Source of the DNA: Diplosphaera chodatii
Taxonomy: Eukaryota; Chlorophyta; Trebouxiophyceae; Prasiolales; Stichococcaceae
Assembly (NCBI GenBank): GCA_032358165.1
Contig: JAALGY010000041.1
Span: 806,001 to 870,000, forward strand
Length of the DNA: 64,000 nt
Direction: 5' to 3'
Shown: positions 1-11,858 of the stretch, in pieces
How positions within the stretch are numbered: position 1 is the first letter of the stretch
Layout of the letters: each line of letters opens with the position of its first letter
Notes under the pieces: generated by a model
Database searches by the model: none
Seen by the model: only the letters and a program-made list of their open reading frames with translations
Told to the model about the DNA's origin: nothing
Position numbers and translations under genes: made by a program

Positions 1-485
1 AGTTGCCTCGTGTCGCTCTCTCGTTCGTCAGGGTCAGCACCAACACACAGCAGACACGCAGTGTTTCGGTGCCGACCTGCAGGGCCAGACTCCACTGCTT
101 GCCCTTGGCAAGGGCGGAGATGGTGGATGAGTAGGTTATGGCGTCGCGGCGCAGGCCCTGGGCCTCCATCTTGTGGAAGATCGCCATGGCCTGCTGCCAC
201 TGGCCGCCTGCAGAGCATCGTTTGGTAGTGCATGAGCAGCACGTGTTCGACAGCACCCGGACCAGTGGCTGCCTGTGTGCTGTCTTTCCAGTCATTTGGG
301 TAGTAGAACAGGATAGAGTGCAACCTCGACAGTGACAACTGCTTGCCTTTGTCGCACGCTGAGATGGCAGCATTGGTGATGGCAGTGTCGGCCATGAGGC
401 CGATGGCGGGCAGCGTGTCGTACACCTCCAGCGCCTTGCGGTAGGCGTTCTCCCGCGACAGCTTGGCGACCATCTTCGTCAGACC
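1..485 (-). CDS. Pentatricopeptide repeat (PPR) protein, partial at left edge
   Basis: Two minus-strand exons read as consecutive PPR motifs. The right-hand exon (about 345-485, acceptor TTGCAG) carries a helix-turn-helix with AYRKALEVYDTLPAIGLMAD followed by TNAAISACDKGKQ. The left exon (77-207) continues with WQQAMAIFHKMEAQGLRRDA and TYSSTISALAKGKQ, then the start of a third repeat (WSLALQ). The 35-residue spacing and the GKQW/A-I-F pattern are typical of algal and plant organelle RNA-binding PPR proteins, which act in plastid or mitochondrial RNA processing. The intron between the two exons is not resolved, because no GT donor gives the right phase where expected. The 5' exons and start were not found to the right of 485, and the 3' end lies beyond the window. 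Target RNA and organelle cannot be told. Confidence 0.8.
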
Positions 486-2394
486 TGCAACCACAGCAGA
501 GGCTGTTGCTGCCTTGCTTGCTGCATTGTGGTGATCGATCGTCCTACAGCACACAGCGCTGCCTGTCAGCAATAGCCGGTTGTCTGGCCTCTACGATGGG
601 CATGTATGATGGGATACCTGGCAGGCGGGGGCTGAAGGTTGCGCAGGTCAGAATCTCACGAATCTCCCCTGTGCCGTCGCGGCATGCATACAGCAATGCG
701 GCGAGGCTGCATCAACACATGCACATAGTTGAGGTTGAGTGAGACTGTCCTGTCCTTGGCAGCGTGCCATACCAACACACACGTGCATGCGGCATGACAA
801 GTACTGATTTTGCAAGGCGTCAGCAACAGGTCGTGTACTGTCGTGACCGCACAACAGTGCAGTCTGCGCCACACCAAACATGTACATGTTGGACAGCTGG
901 CACCTCAGTGCTGGAAACACCTGCGCATGTCGTTGGCAGGCGACCGCCGCAGATTGCCAAGCAGGTTGCCGGTCGCCATTGGGCCGGTCCTGTGGCTGCT
1001 GCTGATCGGACTGCTGATCGGGGGCCCGGCACGACCGAAACTGGACCCTCCGACTGTGGCCAGGTATGTTGGGCTGCCTCCAAACGTGCCGAACGTATGG
1101 TTGTGCGGCTCGTGCGTCGGCCACGCGACCGCTGCACTACCCATCAGATGATCTGCGGGTCAGGCTGAGAAACACTTGTCAAACCTGGCACGCCTTGGAC
1201 GAAGACCGCATAGGCGCAAGATCTGCCGCCGAATAAATATTCCGAACACGTCTGGCATGTTGACCTCTAGGTCACCCTCATGCCGTGGAGCTGCTTCGAC
1301 GCGTGTGTCGTGATTGCAGGCGCCTCTGAGTGTGATGTAGCAAGAGCGCAGGCAATGCGTTGCGGCTCAGACTGCCCTGATCCAAGCGATGGGAGGGCAG
1401 TTGCCGTTAAGCTGATGATCAGTCGAGCATGTGGTGCCGTCACGCATGGTGCAAAGCATTCTGTCACTGACACCTGGCCGGAACCGACTGCCAGAAAGTC
1501 GCCCAACGTGGGTTTGAAGATGACTCCTCGGATTGGGCCTGTGTTGAACCTATGCAAGTGTTGCGAGCTGCGTGTGGGCTGATCGAGCAGTCGGCAGGTG
1601 GCTGTAGCAACGGAGATGCGAGCTGGAGGCGGGTCACGTGATCAGAAGCCATCGCCTGGCATCGTTAGGGGATGGCCGCAGGGCGTCAGCCCGCACACAT
1701 GGCATCTTATGCATGCACGAAGTGTGACGGATGACCAGCAACCATGGCCCACTGGCAGTCTGGCCTGTAGTGCGCGACCCGACCCTGGGACACTACCACC
1801 GCTGGTTTTGTGGCTTCGTGCTTACAGCCCCGCACTCCTTGGATGACAACACCATCGCCTATGCAACAAGATGCTCACCTAGGTTCGCCGTGGGCCGTGG
1901 TGGCCGCTGGCTTGGGCGTTGCAGGCCAGCAAGCGACTTGCACTGCTGCGAAGGTCGCTAAGGCCACCGAAGGCCGTTGCTGCGGCGGCGTGCCCCAGCT
2001 TGACCAAATCAACTTGCGTCTGCTGGCGTCAGTGCATGGCAGCGTGTGTCGCGGAAGCGCCGTCGCGTGAAGCATCAGTGTGTACGATGTGCCAAATGTT
2101 TGCGGCTTTTGAGGAAGGAATCTGGCACCGTCCTGCATCCAGTGCTGAGGCAGCAGCCGCTAGATATTTGGCAACCGGCACGTCTCCGTACTGGCGAAGA
2201 GGTGATATGGTAGCTGACAACCCTGCCAATCCGGCTCGACTGTTACAGGTGTTAAGCTTCTGCGCTTGCAGTCCAGCCTAGCGAAAAGATCGTCAGAGAT
2301 GTGCAGCGACAGCATTATTCAGGCTGCCGATGCCAGAACGCGGGGAGGCCCAGCATGGCTGTCGCGTGAAGCACCCTCATGGCCAGCATCCGTG
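486..2394. other. Intergenic stretch, no gene recognised
   Basis: About 1.9 kb between the PPR fragment and the proteasome gene. Reading frames here are short and look like chance openings in GC-rich DNA. The upstream exon(s) of the PPR gene may lie in 486-1250, but none could be supported. Confidence 0.4.
2243..2247 (-). promoter_or_regulatory. Possible TGTAA polyadenylation signal of the proteasome gene
   Basis: TGTAA on the minus strand, about 150 bases after the PBD1 stop. TGTAA is the usual poly(A) signal in chlorophyte algae. The match is only five bases, so chance is possible. Confidence 0.3.
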
Positions 2395-2994
2395 CTATAC
2401 TCGCTTCACTTCCCGTATGCCGTTCTTGTCCACCACTTTGATGACGTAGCTGGGCGGCGCAACCACAAGCCGTTCCTTCACTTCTGCGATGCCCTTTTCC
2501 ATGAGCTCCAAGGCCTCAGGCTCCGTCATGTCTGGGTGCCAGAGCCGATCGCACAGTGACAGTACGAAGTATGAACCGTAGCCTGTGCCAGCAATGTTCA
2601 TCTTGTGCATCGTGGCCAGATAGTCGAGCCAGTACAGCTCCGCGCCCGCATCCTCATCAAAGCCAGCCACCAACAGGTTCGTCTGGTAGGGATTCTTGCG
2701 CAGCGCTGTGGCCAGCTCTCGCCGCGTGAAGTGCGCCACCGCATGCGTGCTGAGTCGGCTGTCATTGCGCAGCGCGTACAGCCGCACGTTGGCGATGACG
2801 AACTCTGAAAACTGCACACGGTCGCCAGGCTCTCCGGCCATAGCGATCAGCTTCTGGCTTTTGGCAGGGCTGTCACGGTCCACGGGCACAATCTTGTCCT
2901 CGTCGTGCTTGATGGTGATGATCTGCTGCACCGCCGTTGTGTCCGCGACCACCATCACAAAATCCTTCCCGCAAATACCCATCAGGTAGTCCAT
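2395..2994 (-). CDS. PBD1: 20S proteasome beta subunit type 2 (beta-4)
   Basis: Intronless 199-residue reading frame, the normal length of PSMB2/PBD subunits. It starts MDYLMGICGKDFVMVVADTT, which aligns with the family start where the first residues lead straight into strand 1 (GI.G.DFV..A.D). This subunit is not proteolytic: there is no propeptide and no N-terminal threonine, and none is expected. It sits in the outer-facing beta ring of the 20S core in cytosol and nucleus. Further family marks are LYALRNDSRLST, FTRRELATALRKNPYQTNLL, GYGSYFVLSLCDRLWHPDMT and a C-terminus ending VVDKNGIREVKRV. With UBC13 it is one of two confident intronless genes in the window. It is divergent from the hydrolase gene at 4112, about 1.1 kb away. 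Confidence 0.97.
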   Translation of the reverse strand: MDYLMGICGKDFVMVVADTTAVQQIITIKHDEDKIVPVDRDSPAKSQKLIAMAGEPGDRVQFSEFVIANVRLYALRNDSRLSTHAVAHFTRRELATALRKNPYQTNLLVAGFDEDAGAELYWLDYLATMHKMNIAGTGYGSYFVLSLCDRLWHPDMTEPEALELMEKGIAEVKERLVVAPPSYVIKVVDKNGIREVKRV

Positions 2995-4111
2995 GCTGGG
3001 CTGGCGTCAGGCCACGCCTGACCGCAGACGGCGGTGCAGTTCAGGCCTCACGGCAGATGCTGGCAGGCTGGCTAGGCACGCTGGCGAAGCGCTGAGCGGA
3101 TCTGGTAATGTGTCCACTGCTGACCAATGATGGTGCTGACTGTCCTCTCGCACGCTCGGTGCAACTACAGCAGCCAGCACCTGCACCCGCAGGCACAAAG
3201 GACGGTTGGTCTGGTGCAATGCACCGTGCAGCTCACCAGATGCTTCTGAGATGCCCAGTCGTTGCATTGGTTTACGCCATGTGAGTCGTCAGCATAACCG
3301 CAAAGGACACGTAGCGAACATAGTGCACGCCTCACGCAATGCTCAGGGCGTGATTGACACTCCAAGCAATACACGGGACAGGGGCATACCTCTTCAGACA
3401 AGGCGATTCTGGCAACAACGGGAGTGCAGGTGTTGCAATGCCAGATGTCGCACAAGTGCTCTTCTACGGCAAACACGCCTGTCGCCGGAGCGGTAGGGAC
3501 TCGCACTCACTGAAGCGAAGTGGACATCGAGCTAAGTCGTTCTACAGCCTCGACACCCGTTTTTGCACCACATTAGTTCCCTGGCTGTGATGGTGGTGAC
3601 TAACCCTACTCGTCAAAAGCTGCGCGCGGTTCGCGAGCCCCGCAGGCTGTGCAGCGCGTTCTGTGCTAGTGGACAGACGCTGCGGCTGTGGGGCGTTCAA
3701 GTGAGGAATGCTGGCACAACACAACGTGATTGCCCTGCCTGCGTTCGCCCCCTCGGGGGCGCGTGCCTGCAATACAGTAGCCAGCTGGCTGCTCGCAGCC
3801 TGCCAGTGATCTGCAGCAAGCTTCAGAACGTTCACGGTGCCAGTGCGGCCTGCGGTGGCACAAGTCAGTGCAAGTGGGCCCTTGCCCACAAGGCTTTACG
3901 CGAGGGGTCCTGCACACGTTGGCGCAGGGCGCTGCAGAGCTTGGGCCCAGCAGACAGCGCTGCTGATGCTTCACACAGCTATCAGGGATACATCGCCGCT
4001 GCGCTCAGCCGCGCTGTTGGCCGTCCGATGACTGCCAGCCCTGGGCAATTTTGGATTCGTCTCGGCTCCCTGGCGGCCAACAGCTAGAAGGAGTGCAACT
4101 TGGCAGCTGCG
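2995..4111. promoter_or_regulatory. Divergent intergenic region between PBD1 and the hydrolase gene
   Basis: About 1.1 kb separating the starts of two genes that point away from each other. It must hold both promoters and 5' leaders. No open frame here resembles a known protein, and no TATA-like or other motif could be assigned. Confidence 0.5.
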
Positions 4112-7100
4112 ATGAGCAGCAATGCAGCCGGCACGACTGTGCCGCGTGCCAGAATCATCAAATTCAAGCTGCCGTCCATCAAGGAGCGCAAGCGGAAGCG
4201 GTCGGTGTACAACTCAGAGACTCTCGTGCGGTCTGTGCGCTTCATGCGCTACTGCCTCGTGTGCTCAGCATCCCTTTTTCGGGCCATGGCACCATGGGGG
4301 CTGGCAGTGGCGGAGGTTGCGACGATGCTCCTGCTGTACTTCATCGCGGTGCCGTCGGCGCTGCTGGTGCGCCAGCGGCTGAGCACATACAGCTACGGCT
4401 TCAACCGTTCACTGGAGGATGTGGTGGCGCTGTCTCTGGCGCGGGGCCTGGCGGTAACTGTCGCTTATTTCACGGGCGCTGGAGCCAAGCACCACAGGTA
4501 AGCGCCATGAGATGTATCCCTGCAGTATATTCCTTGCGCTTGCATACGTCCTAGACTCACTTGGGACTTGGTGGCCGACTCACTTGGAACTTGGTGGCCG
4601 ACTTTGTTTGGGAACTCACATTGTCAGATGTGTGGCATGTGCAGGCCGTACATGTGGACAGCATATGCTTTTGCGGCATTTGGAGGCCCATACGTGCTCG
4701 CCAAGCTGCTGGCGTTTTCGTACCCACAGCACTCGGCCACCATCGTGCTGGTGCTGCTGATGAGCCTGGCATTCACGGGCCTGCACCTGACGGCTGCGCA
4801 CAACATGGTGCGCTGGGCGCGGCACCGCTCAGACATGGGCCTCGACGGCTTCGGCTACCCCTGGGAGGTGAGGGCCTGATTCGGGCAGCAGGCGCACACT
4901 GCAGGAGAGAGACACAGTCAAGCTATCCCTGCGCACGCGGCAATGGTGTCACGGCATGACTGGCGTCCGAGGCCCTGTGGTGTTGTCGGCGTCCATCACT
5001 GCTCTGTTGCACGGACGTTGCAGGAAGGGGAGGAGGCGTGGGTGATGCTGGGCAGGACAGGCAGCCTGGGCGGCTTCGGCCCTGGGCAAGACGACTCAGC
5101 CGAGGACGTGTCACCGCGTGCTCTGGCGGACCCAGACTCGCAATTTGTCGAGTGCGGGGCAATGACCGTCCATGTGAAGGAGGCAGCACCGCCGGTGAGG
5201 GCACCCACCCTGATGTGATCTTCCAGACACACGCAGCCATGGCATTGGGTTATTGCTAAACAGTGTGTTTCTGATGAAGCAACAAACACATCCGTCAACC
5301 TGTCACATGTTGCAGACAACTACATTTGTCATTGATGCAGGCTGACGAGGCGCTTCCAGATGTTGGCATTGTGCTCATCCACGGCTATGGCAGCGGCGTG
5401 TTTGCATGGCGTCACATCATGTGGCCCCTCGCACGCGCAGCCCGCTGCCGCGTCCTGGCGTTCGACCGTCCGGCCTTTGGTGAACCCCTTTGTGCAATTT
5501 CCTCTCCTAGTTGTTGCTTATATCACTGCAGCATTTCCTGTGCAGGTATGTGTCCCGAATTATGGCTGACTGTTGCACACTGGATCATCGCTTCACACTT
5601 ACAGGCATGTTCGTGCAATACAGGCCTGACATCCCGGCCACGCCCGCCGACGCGTGGCGATAGCCCCTACAGCCTGCGCTCAGCAGCGCGCCTGGCTCTC
5701 GCCCTGGCCGGCCAGCTGGGCATGAAGCGCGTGATATTCGTGGGCCACGCCGATGGCGCCCTGGTGGCGCTGCTGGCAACAGCCCTGGCAGCAGGTGCGC
5801 GCTGTCTACCAGTTTGCCATCGCATCGTCAGCCGTCTGCAGTCCTTCAAGGTGCCATCCACACGTCGCGCTCCCAAGGGGGTTCTTGTTGGGTCAGCACT
5901 TGTTGCGCTCACCTGGCAGGTCTCCCAGCGGGCTGGACTGGCGGTGACGCCGCCGCAGACAGCGAGGATGACGGGGAGCGGTCCTCGCGGTCCTCGGCCT
6001 TTGGCTCCTCCGGCGCGGTGGCCGACCATGGCAGCAGCCGGACCAGCACCCCCGAGTCGCTGCCCAACAGGTCTGCGGGTCCCTCTCAGTGCTGCTGCTG
6101 TCAGGGTGCAGGTGGGTCTGTAGCAGGCCACCGGTCAGCCAAACACAGCTGGCTCGCTTATACGTGTGCTTTGTGTGGCAGCGGCGGCGCACTCAAGCGG
6201 TCCGGCGGCAGCGGCCTGTGGCGGAAGGTGCTCGGCGGCGGCGGCCTCGCACCGCTGGCGGAGCAGTCGGAGGCCGACCTGGAGGCGGGCCTCCCGCTGA
6301 TGGCGCCATCGTCCGCCGGCAGCGGCAGCCTGGACGCCTGCAGCGCCGCCGGGCGGGCGGCCAGCCAGCAGGCGTTCAGGCAGCAGCGCCAGCACCCGCA
6401 GCCGCAGTCGCAGCACCGCGAGGCGCCCGAGCCGGCAAAGACGCCCATGGCGGCCGCGCCCCCCAGCACGCTCGCGCCCGCAGTGTCCGGCGCCAACCTC
6501 AAGCTGCGAGGCGTGGTGCCGGGCGGCGCCGTGCTGGCGGTGAGTGCGCATGACACGATTGTCCCTGCTCGCATGCGGACACGAGCAAGCTCGTGTGACG
6601 GTCGACCCTGTCAATGTTGCGAAAACTGTGCTCTGAAAGCACTCTGCCCGGGTGGTGACCACTGGTAGCCTGATGATGCACATGCAACCATGACCACAAC
6701 ATCCGATGTAGATCGTTATGCATGTAGGTGGGTGCCGCTGCGGGTCATGCCGCCACTCGCCACATGCGCTCCGACAGCCAGACATCCAGCCTGACGCCCA
6801 GCAGCGCCGGCAAGTCCAGTGGCAGCGGCGTGCCAGGCACCCCTCTGACGGTCAGTGCCAAGGCCTCTCAAAGCTTTGCATCTGCCGCACCACAAAATGC
6901 TCACCCCCATACACAAGCTAAAGTACGGTCTCTCCATAAGATGCAAGGTGAACCTGTTGGTGTCTCATCACGCCTGAAGCCTGCAATGTCGACTCGTAAC
7001 AGAGAGGGGCGTGCACCTTGCCGCCGGGATCAGGCAGCTTTCATCATGTCACAATGCTTGTACGTGTCCTTCTGCAGGTGCTGGTGGTGCCGGAGCCGTG

Positions 7101-8687
7101 CTCAGACAGCGCCACGGTGTCGGAGGACCTGGCCGACGATTGCGGGCTGTACAGCCCGATGCTGAGCCCGAGGCAGCAAGGCGCCGGCGGCTCTGGCGGG
7201 TCTTCAAGTGCTGAAGACCTGAGCATCGAGCTGACCTCGCCGACCGCGCGGTCCTCGGACTTCTTCGCGCCGCCTGCCGAGATGCGGGCGCCTGCGCTGT
7301 CACCAGGCATGCACACGGCCTGCATGCTCTGGCCCCCTTTGCATTGCTGCGTCTGCCCGATCTGGCTGCATTCTCCAGTTGCTACATGCGCACCCATGAG
7401 ATATTCCTTGTCGTGCCGCTCGCACAGGCGATGACGACTGGAGGGGCCTGCTGACAGATGCCGGCGGTGGCGGCGGGCACTACTTCGACACGGGCGGCCC
7501 GCGGCCCGAGCCGCTGGGCCTCGCGCTGCTGCACCCCTCCATGGCGGGCGTGCTGGGGCCCTCCTTCACCCGCCTGCTCGCCAAGAGCAAGTGAGACTGC
7601 TCATGCGGCCGTCAATCAGTGTCTTGCTCAAATGCTGTCCTGGACGGCTGATGGAAATTCTGCTGCTTTGCTGCCCCGTACTGTGTCGGGCAGCGCTGAG
7701 CCGTCCCTCAGCTGCTGGACCGCAGCAATCAGGTCCTGACTTAAGAATGGTTGGCAATGCTTTCCTGCTGATGACACCTCCAGCTGCACATCTGCCAGGT
7801 GCCGGCAGACCGAGGATGCAGCGTGGTGATGCTACCCTTCCACTGTGAAAGGCATGTGGCTGACTTCGTGCAAGCACTGCTGCAGGCTGGGGCGGCGCAT
7901 GCTGCGGCCGCTGCTGCGGAGCGAGGTGGGGGAGGTGTCCAACCGGCGCGCCTGGCACGAGCCCTCCAAGCTCACGGGCGAGGTGCTGGAGCACTACAAG
8001 CGCCCCCTGCGCGCCCGCAACTGGGACGCCGCCCTCGTGGAGGTGGCCCCCTTCCAGCATTCCCACCCAGTCGCTTTGCGAATTGGTTGCAATTTCTTGC
8101 ATGGATGTGGTACCCGACGGCTTTGCCTTTCATAGCAAACTCCTGACCTGGCTGGTGTTCGCAGGAGTTTCTTACAGTTTGAGTGCTTCACCGGTGACGT
8201 GATCCGTCCGCCTGCTGCCTGCAGGTGAGCCGGCTGCCGCGGGAGGTGACGGAGCGGCAGCTGGCGGGGCTGTGCGGGGCGGCCGCCCGCCTCCCCGCCG
8301 CCGTCGCCACCGGCGCCCACGACCGCGTGTCCCCCGCCCCCTGCGCCGCCCAGCTGGTGCGCCCCAAAGCATCTGAGCGCCCACACCTCACAGCCTGCCC
8401 TATCGCAGCTGCGGCTGCAGCAGTGCGTGTGTTCTGGCACAGCATGGCTGCATGTTGCCCGTGCATTGCTTGGGGCCGGTTGTCACTCTGCTGATGGATG
8501 GGTGGTGAGGCATTTGCAGGCCGCGGACCTGGGCGCGCCGCCGCCAGCCATCCTGCCGGCCTGCGGGCACCTCAGCCACGAGGAGGCTCCACAGGCGCTG
8601 CTGGAGTTCCTGACGAGCTTCGTGGCCAGCTGCCTGGCAGAGAAGGCTGGCGGCTCTGGCGGCGAGCTGCAGTACAGCGGCGGCTGA
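4112..8687 (+). CDS. Membrane-anchored alpha/beta-hydrolase-fold protein with Ala at the nucleophile position
   Basis: Thirteen exons: 4112-4497, 4645-4867, 5024-5194, 5341-5479, 5624-5794, 5920-6070, 6182-6539, 6728-6850, 7078-7306, 7428-7590, 7886-8069, 8225-8356, 8520-8687; 865 residues, all phases consistent. The first two exons encode several membrane segments. The fold follows: oxyanion motif IVLIHGYGSGVFAWR, then FDRPAFG, nucleophile strand VIFVGHADGALVAL, cap-region block LLRSEVGEVSNRRAWHEPSK, acid loop GAHDRVSP (Asp about 799) and CGHLSHEE (His about 827). The cap block and CGHL.HEE match the plant family of At1g15490/At1g80280 as I remember it. The nucleophile serine is alanine (residue about 349, codon 5749-5751), so ordinary Ser-hydrolase catalysis is not expected. 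About 320 low-complexity Ser/Gly-rich residues (exons 6-10) interrupt the fold after the nucleophile strand. Intron 9 is GC-AG. Substrate and location are unknown. Confidence 0.85.
4554..4599. repeat. Tandem 23-bp duplication in hydrolase intron 1
   Basis: Two copies of GACTCACTTGGGACTTGGTG-GCC lie head to tail (4554-4576 and 4577-4599) with one mismatch, inside the first intron of the hydrolase gene. Confidence 0.85.
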
Positions 8688-9634
8688 CCTTGGAGGCATG
8701 CCAGGCGTCCACGCCCAGTAGCACTGGCAGGATTTGGTGCCAGAACAAACAGGCTGCTGCAGAGCAGCTGGAGCCTGTCAACTGTAGCCCAGGGGCTGCC
8801 AGCCTAACAATGGGTGGCGCAGCGGCGTTGCTGAGATGCAGCCGCTGCATTGCACGATTTTCTTGGCATGCTCTGAGCGCACTTGCGTGCGTACGCTTTT
8901 GATGAGGGTTGCTGCCAGTGCTGGCAGCGGCTACTGGAGGCGTGCTGCTGCTGTTCGTATGCGTTTTTGACTGGGGCTCTAGGGAGTGGTAGGAGGGAAC
9001 CTCGTTTCAGGGTCAGGTGCTGGCTGTCTGGGCATGAGTGCTTTGCCCGCCATCGGGGAACAATGTGGTTGTGCAGATGCGGCATTGTAATGTGCTTCTG
9101 TGACTGTCAGCATTTCACTTCCCTTCGCAATTTTTCAGCGCCCAGGATGCAGCCGCCATAGCATGGAGTCCGTCTGCCCTGCCCTGTGCAGGGCATGCGC
9201 CATTGCTGCTTCCTGCACGCTCACCCCGCCGCTGCCTGCATGTGCCATCAGCAATGCTGTTCCCTCTCTCAAATGCTGTTCTCTCTCATATGTTTGCAAC
9301 AGGACGGCGCCTGGACTGCTGTGGAAATGTACGCTGCGTTCATTGCATCGTAGCGCGCACATTGCCCAGCCATTTTGCTGACATCGTCTGATCCCAGCGC
9401 ATGCCACCCGTGACGACCCAGCAAGTTGATTAAGGGTCGTGACGGGGCTGGCAAACCCGTCAGTGCTAACTGATCAAACCTCATTGCACAGCAAGTCTCT
9501 GCATGACCGCGGGCTTTAGTGCCTAGGCAAGCCTACCGCTGTCAGCGCTGCGCACAATGACTCTGCCGCCGCAATGAACGCCAGGACAGAGCGAACGGGC
9601 GGCGCACTTGCGCACAGAGCTCTTCAATCATTTT
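8688..9634. other. Intergenic: hydrolase 3' region and SLC25A38 promoter
   Basis: About 0.95 kb with no convincing coding frame. A TGTAA at 9086-9090 could be the poly(A) signal of the hydrolase transcript, though it is about 400 bases past the stop. The right part should hold the SLC25A38 promoter and leader. Confidence 0.4.
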
Positions 9635-11858
9635 ATGCTACGACCAGGAGGCAGCGGCGCCAGCAACCGAATGCCGGATCAGTCCAATGATGCGGATGCA
9701 AGCAAGCCAGTGCCGCAGCAGCAGGCCGCAGGCTCTGGCAAGCCCAACAAGCTTGCATCAGCGTTCTCAGGTACGGTGCAAGGATCAGGAAAACATCCAG
9801 CAGCGACTCGTATGCACATGGCATGATGGCTTCTGTGTAGCATGCGCCTGGCGCGCACGAAGGCCGTGGTGCCTGAATATGAAATCCCGATGCTGTCGGT
9901 CATGCAGGGGCGTTGGCCGGTGGCGTGGTCTCTGCCTGCGTGCAGCCACTCGATGTGAGGCCGGGTTCCATGCATGGTGATGATGCACATGGGTAAAGAC
10001 TCACTCATGTAAGTGAAGGGGCGCCGTCATGAACTGAGGCGCTGTGCCATAGAATCCATCAAAACTGGGCAGCAGCAGTCCGGCTATGGTCCTTGCTGTC
10101 CGTGCGCAGGTGCTGCGCACCAGGATGCAGGCGGACGCGGCGGCGGGCAGGCTGCAGGGCTCGCTCAGCACGGTGCGCATGCTGCTGCGGGAGGGCGGCG
10201 TCCGGTGAGCACGTGCACCTGGCGCATGTCGCTCTGGTTGTCAAGTCGCGAAGTAGCTGATGAAACACCACACATGCACTGCAGTCTGACGCCATGAACT
10301 GTGCCGCACATGTCTGCTTCGGTCCGCCACACTGTGGCACGTAAAGTGCAGGGGCATGTGGCGTGGCACCGGCCCCACGGTCTGGCGGCTGAGCCTCGGT
10401 GCAGCGCTCCACTTTACGGCTCTCGACGCCCTGAAGTCCACGATCGAGGCGCGGCGGCCAGGTATGCACAGGCCCCGGGTGACCGCACGACACCCCTGTT
10501 GCGGTGCCCTTTCACACACAAGCATCACAGCATACACATGCATGGCTCGCTTCGGCACCAGCTGTTGACAGCACAGCATGCTCCGGCAGGCAACAGGCTG
10601 ACAGCCACGGACGCATTTTTCGTGGGCGGACTGTCCCGGGCGGTGGCGGCCACAGCGCTGTGCCCCGTCACGCTGGTGAAGACGCGCATGGAGTACGGCG
10701 GCCCCGGCAACGTGCTTTACAAGGTACCCCTGAGCATCTGCCCACTGGCATGCGGGTGCAGCCTTACCACCGTCACCAGGAGTGGTGCCCGACAATCGCT
10801 GGCCTAAACAGAGTCAACTGGTGACAGCTGACAGAGCCGTGCACAGGCCCGGCGGGGTGGCTTTCGTGCCCGACTGATGTGAGACTGACGACACCCCTGG
10901 AGTGCAGAATACGTGGGACGCGCTGTCGACCATCGTGCGGGCCGAGGGGCCGCGGGGCCTGTTCAGGGGGTTGGTGCCCACCGTCGCCACCAACGCGCCC
11001 TTCAGCGCCCTGTACTACATGTTCTACAAGAACCTGCAGTCCCAGTTCACGAAGGTGAAGTCAAGGTGTTCGTGTCAAAAGCATACCGTGCTGACACAGC
11101 ATCCGCGCCTCAGACATGGCCATGCTGCTATCCAGGCGCAGTGTCCTGCAAAGTTTGTGCAGAGACACATCACCATATCGTTCCTCTGTATGGCAGGAGG
11201 GGCGCAGCACACTGGTAGTCAATTCAGCATCGGGCCTCATTGCCGCCGTGGGTGCCAGTGTACTGACGCAACCCACAGGTGGGCTTCTGTACAGTTGCTG
11301 CAGAACATGACCATGGTGCTTCAGATGTGCCTGAACTGTACTGAACTGAACTGAACGACTGACTGACTGACTGACTGACTGACCGACTGACTGACTGAGT
11401 GCAAATGTATGCTGTGCACACCTGACTTACAGACCGGACAACAAGATCACTGGCTAATGGCTGCATCCGCTCAAACTTGCACGCTGCAGATGGGCTGCGG
11501 ACGCGGATGCAGCTGGGGCTATCTGGCCGCAATGTCGGCATTGCAGCGCTGCTGCACCAAGTTGCAGCGCGGGAGGGCGCACAAGCCCTCATGGCGGGCG
11601 TTGCACCTCGAATTGTCAAGCGCACGCTGCAGGTGTGAACCAAATTACAGAATAACAGAAATCCAGCTTTGCTGCGGGATCCCGCTGCGACAGTGTGCAT
11701 TCAGTGCATGTAAGCATGGGGCTGCATCCTGGACTGACGCTGGCAATGCAGCAGAACTTTGCTGATGCTCACACTGCCCTGGATTGCAGACGGCGCTGCT
11801 CTGGACCATCTACGAGGAGTTGCGGCTGTTTGTCTCGAAGGTCGCCAAGGAGCGTTGA
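9635..11858 (+). CDS. SLC25A38: Mitochondrial glycine transporter, SLC25A38/Hem25 family
   Basis: Nine exons: 9635-9770, 9908-9954, 10110-10204, 10352-10461, 10590-10723, 10908-11054, 11197-11278, 11490-11632, 11790-11858; 320 residues with every phase matching. The three mitochondrial-carrier repeats show signatures QPLDVLRTRMQ, CPVTLVKTRMEYG and QPTDGLRTRMQ. The odd second signature (P-V-T-x-x-K instead of P-x-D) is characteristic of SLC25A38, whose human form has PITVIKTRYE. GMWRGTGPTVWR, GLFRGLVPTVATNAPFSALYY and the C-terminal ALLWTIYEELRLF complete the fold of six membrane segments. The protein imports glycine into mitochondria for haem synthesis in animals and yeast. An alga makes tetrapyrroles from glutamate, so a general role in mitochondrial glycine supply (for example for glycine decarboxylase) is my inference. 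The 45-residue N-terminal tail is Gln/Ser-rich. The upstream in-frame TTG at 9608 was not used as start. Confidence 0.95.
11357..11398. repeat. GACT tetranucleotide microsatellite
   Basis: About ten units of GACT with one GACC interruption, inside intron 7 of SLC25A38. It is preceded by degenerate CTGAA-CTGTA units at 11330-11356. Such a tract should vary in length between strains. Confidence 0.95.

Noticed and set aside
648..1124. 158-codon minus-strand frame near the PPR gene
   Set aside because: It has no PPR pattern and no known domain; composition looks like translated non-coding DNA.
9608..9634. N-terminal extension of SLC25A38 from a TTG
   Set aside because: Nuclear genes of algae start at ATG; the first in-frame ATG is 9635.
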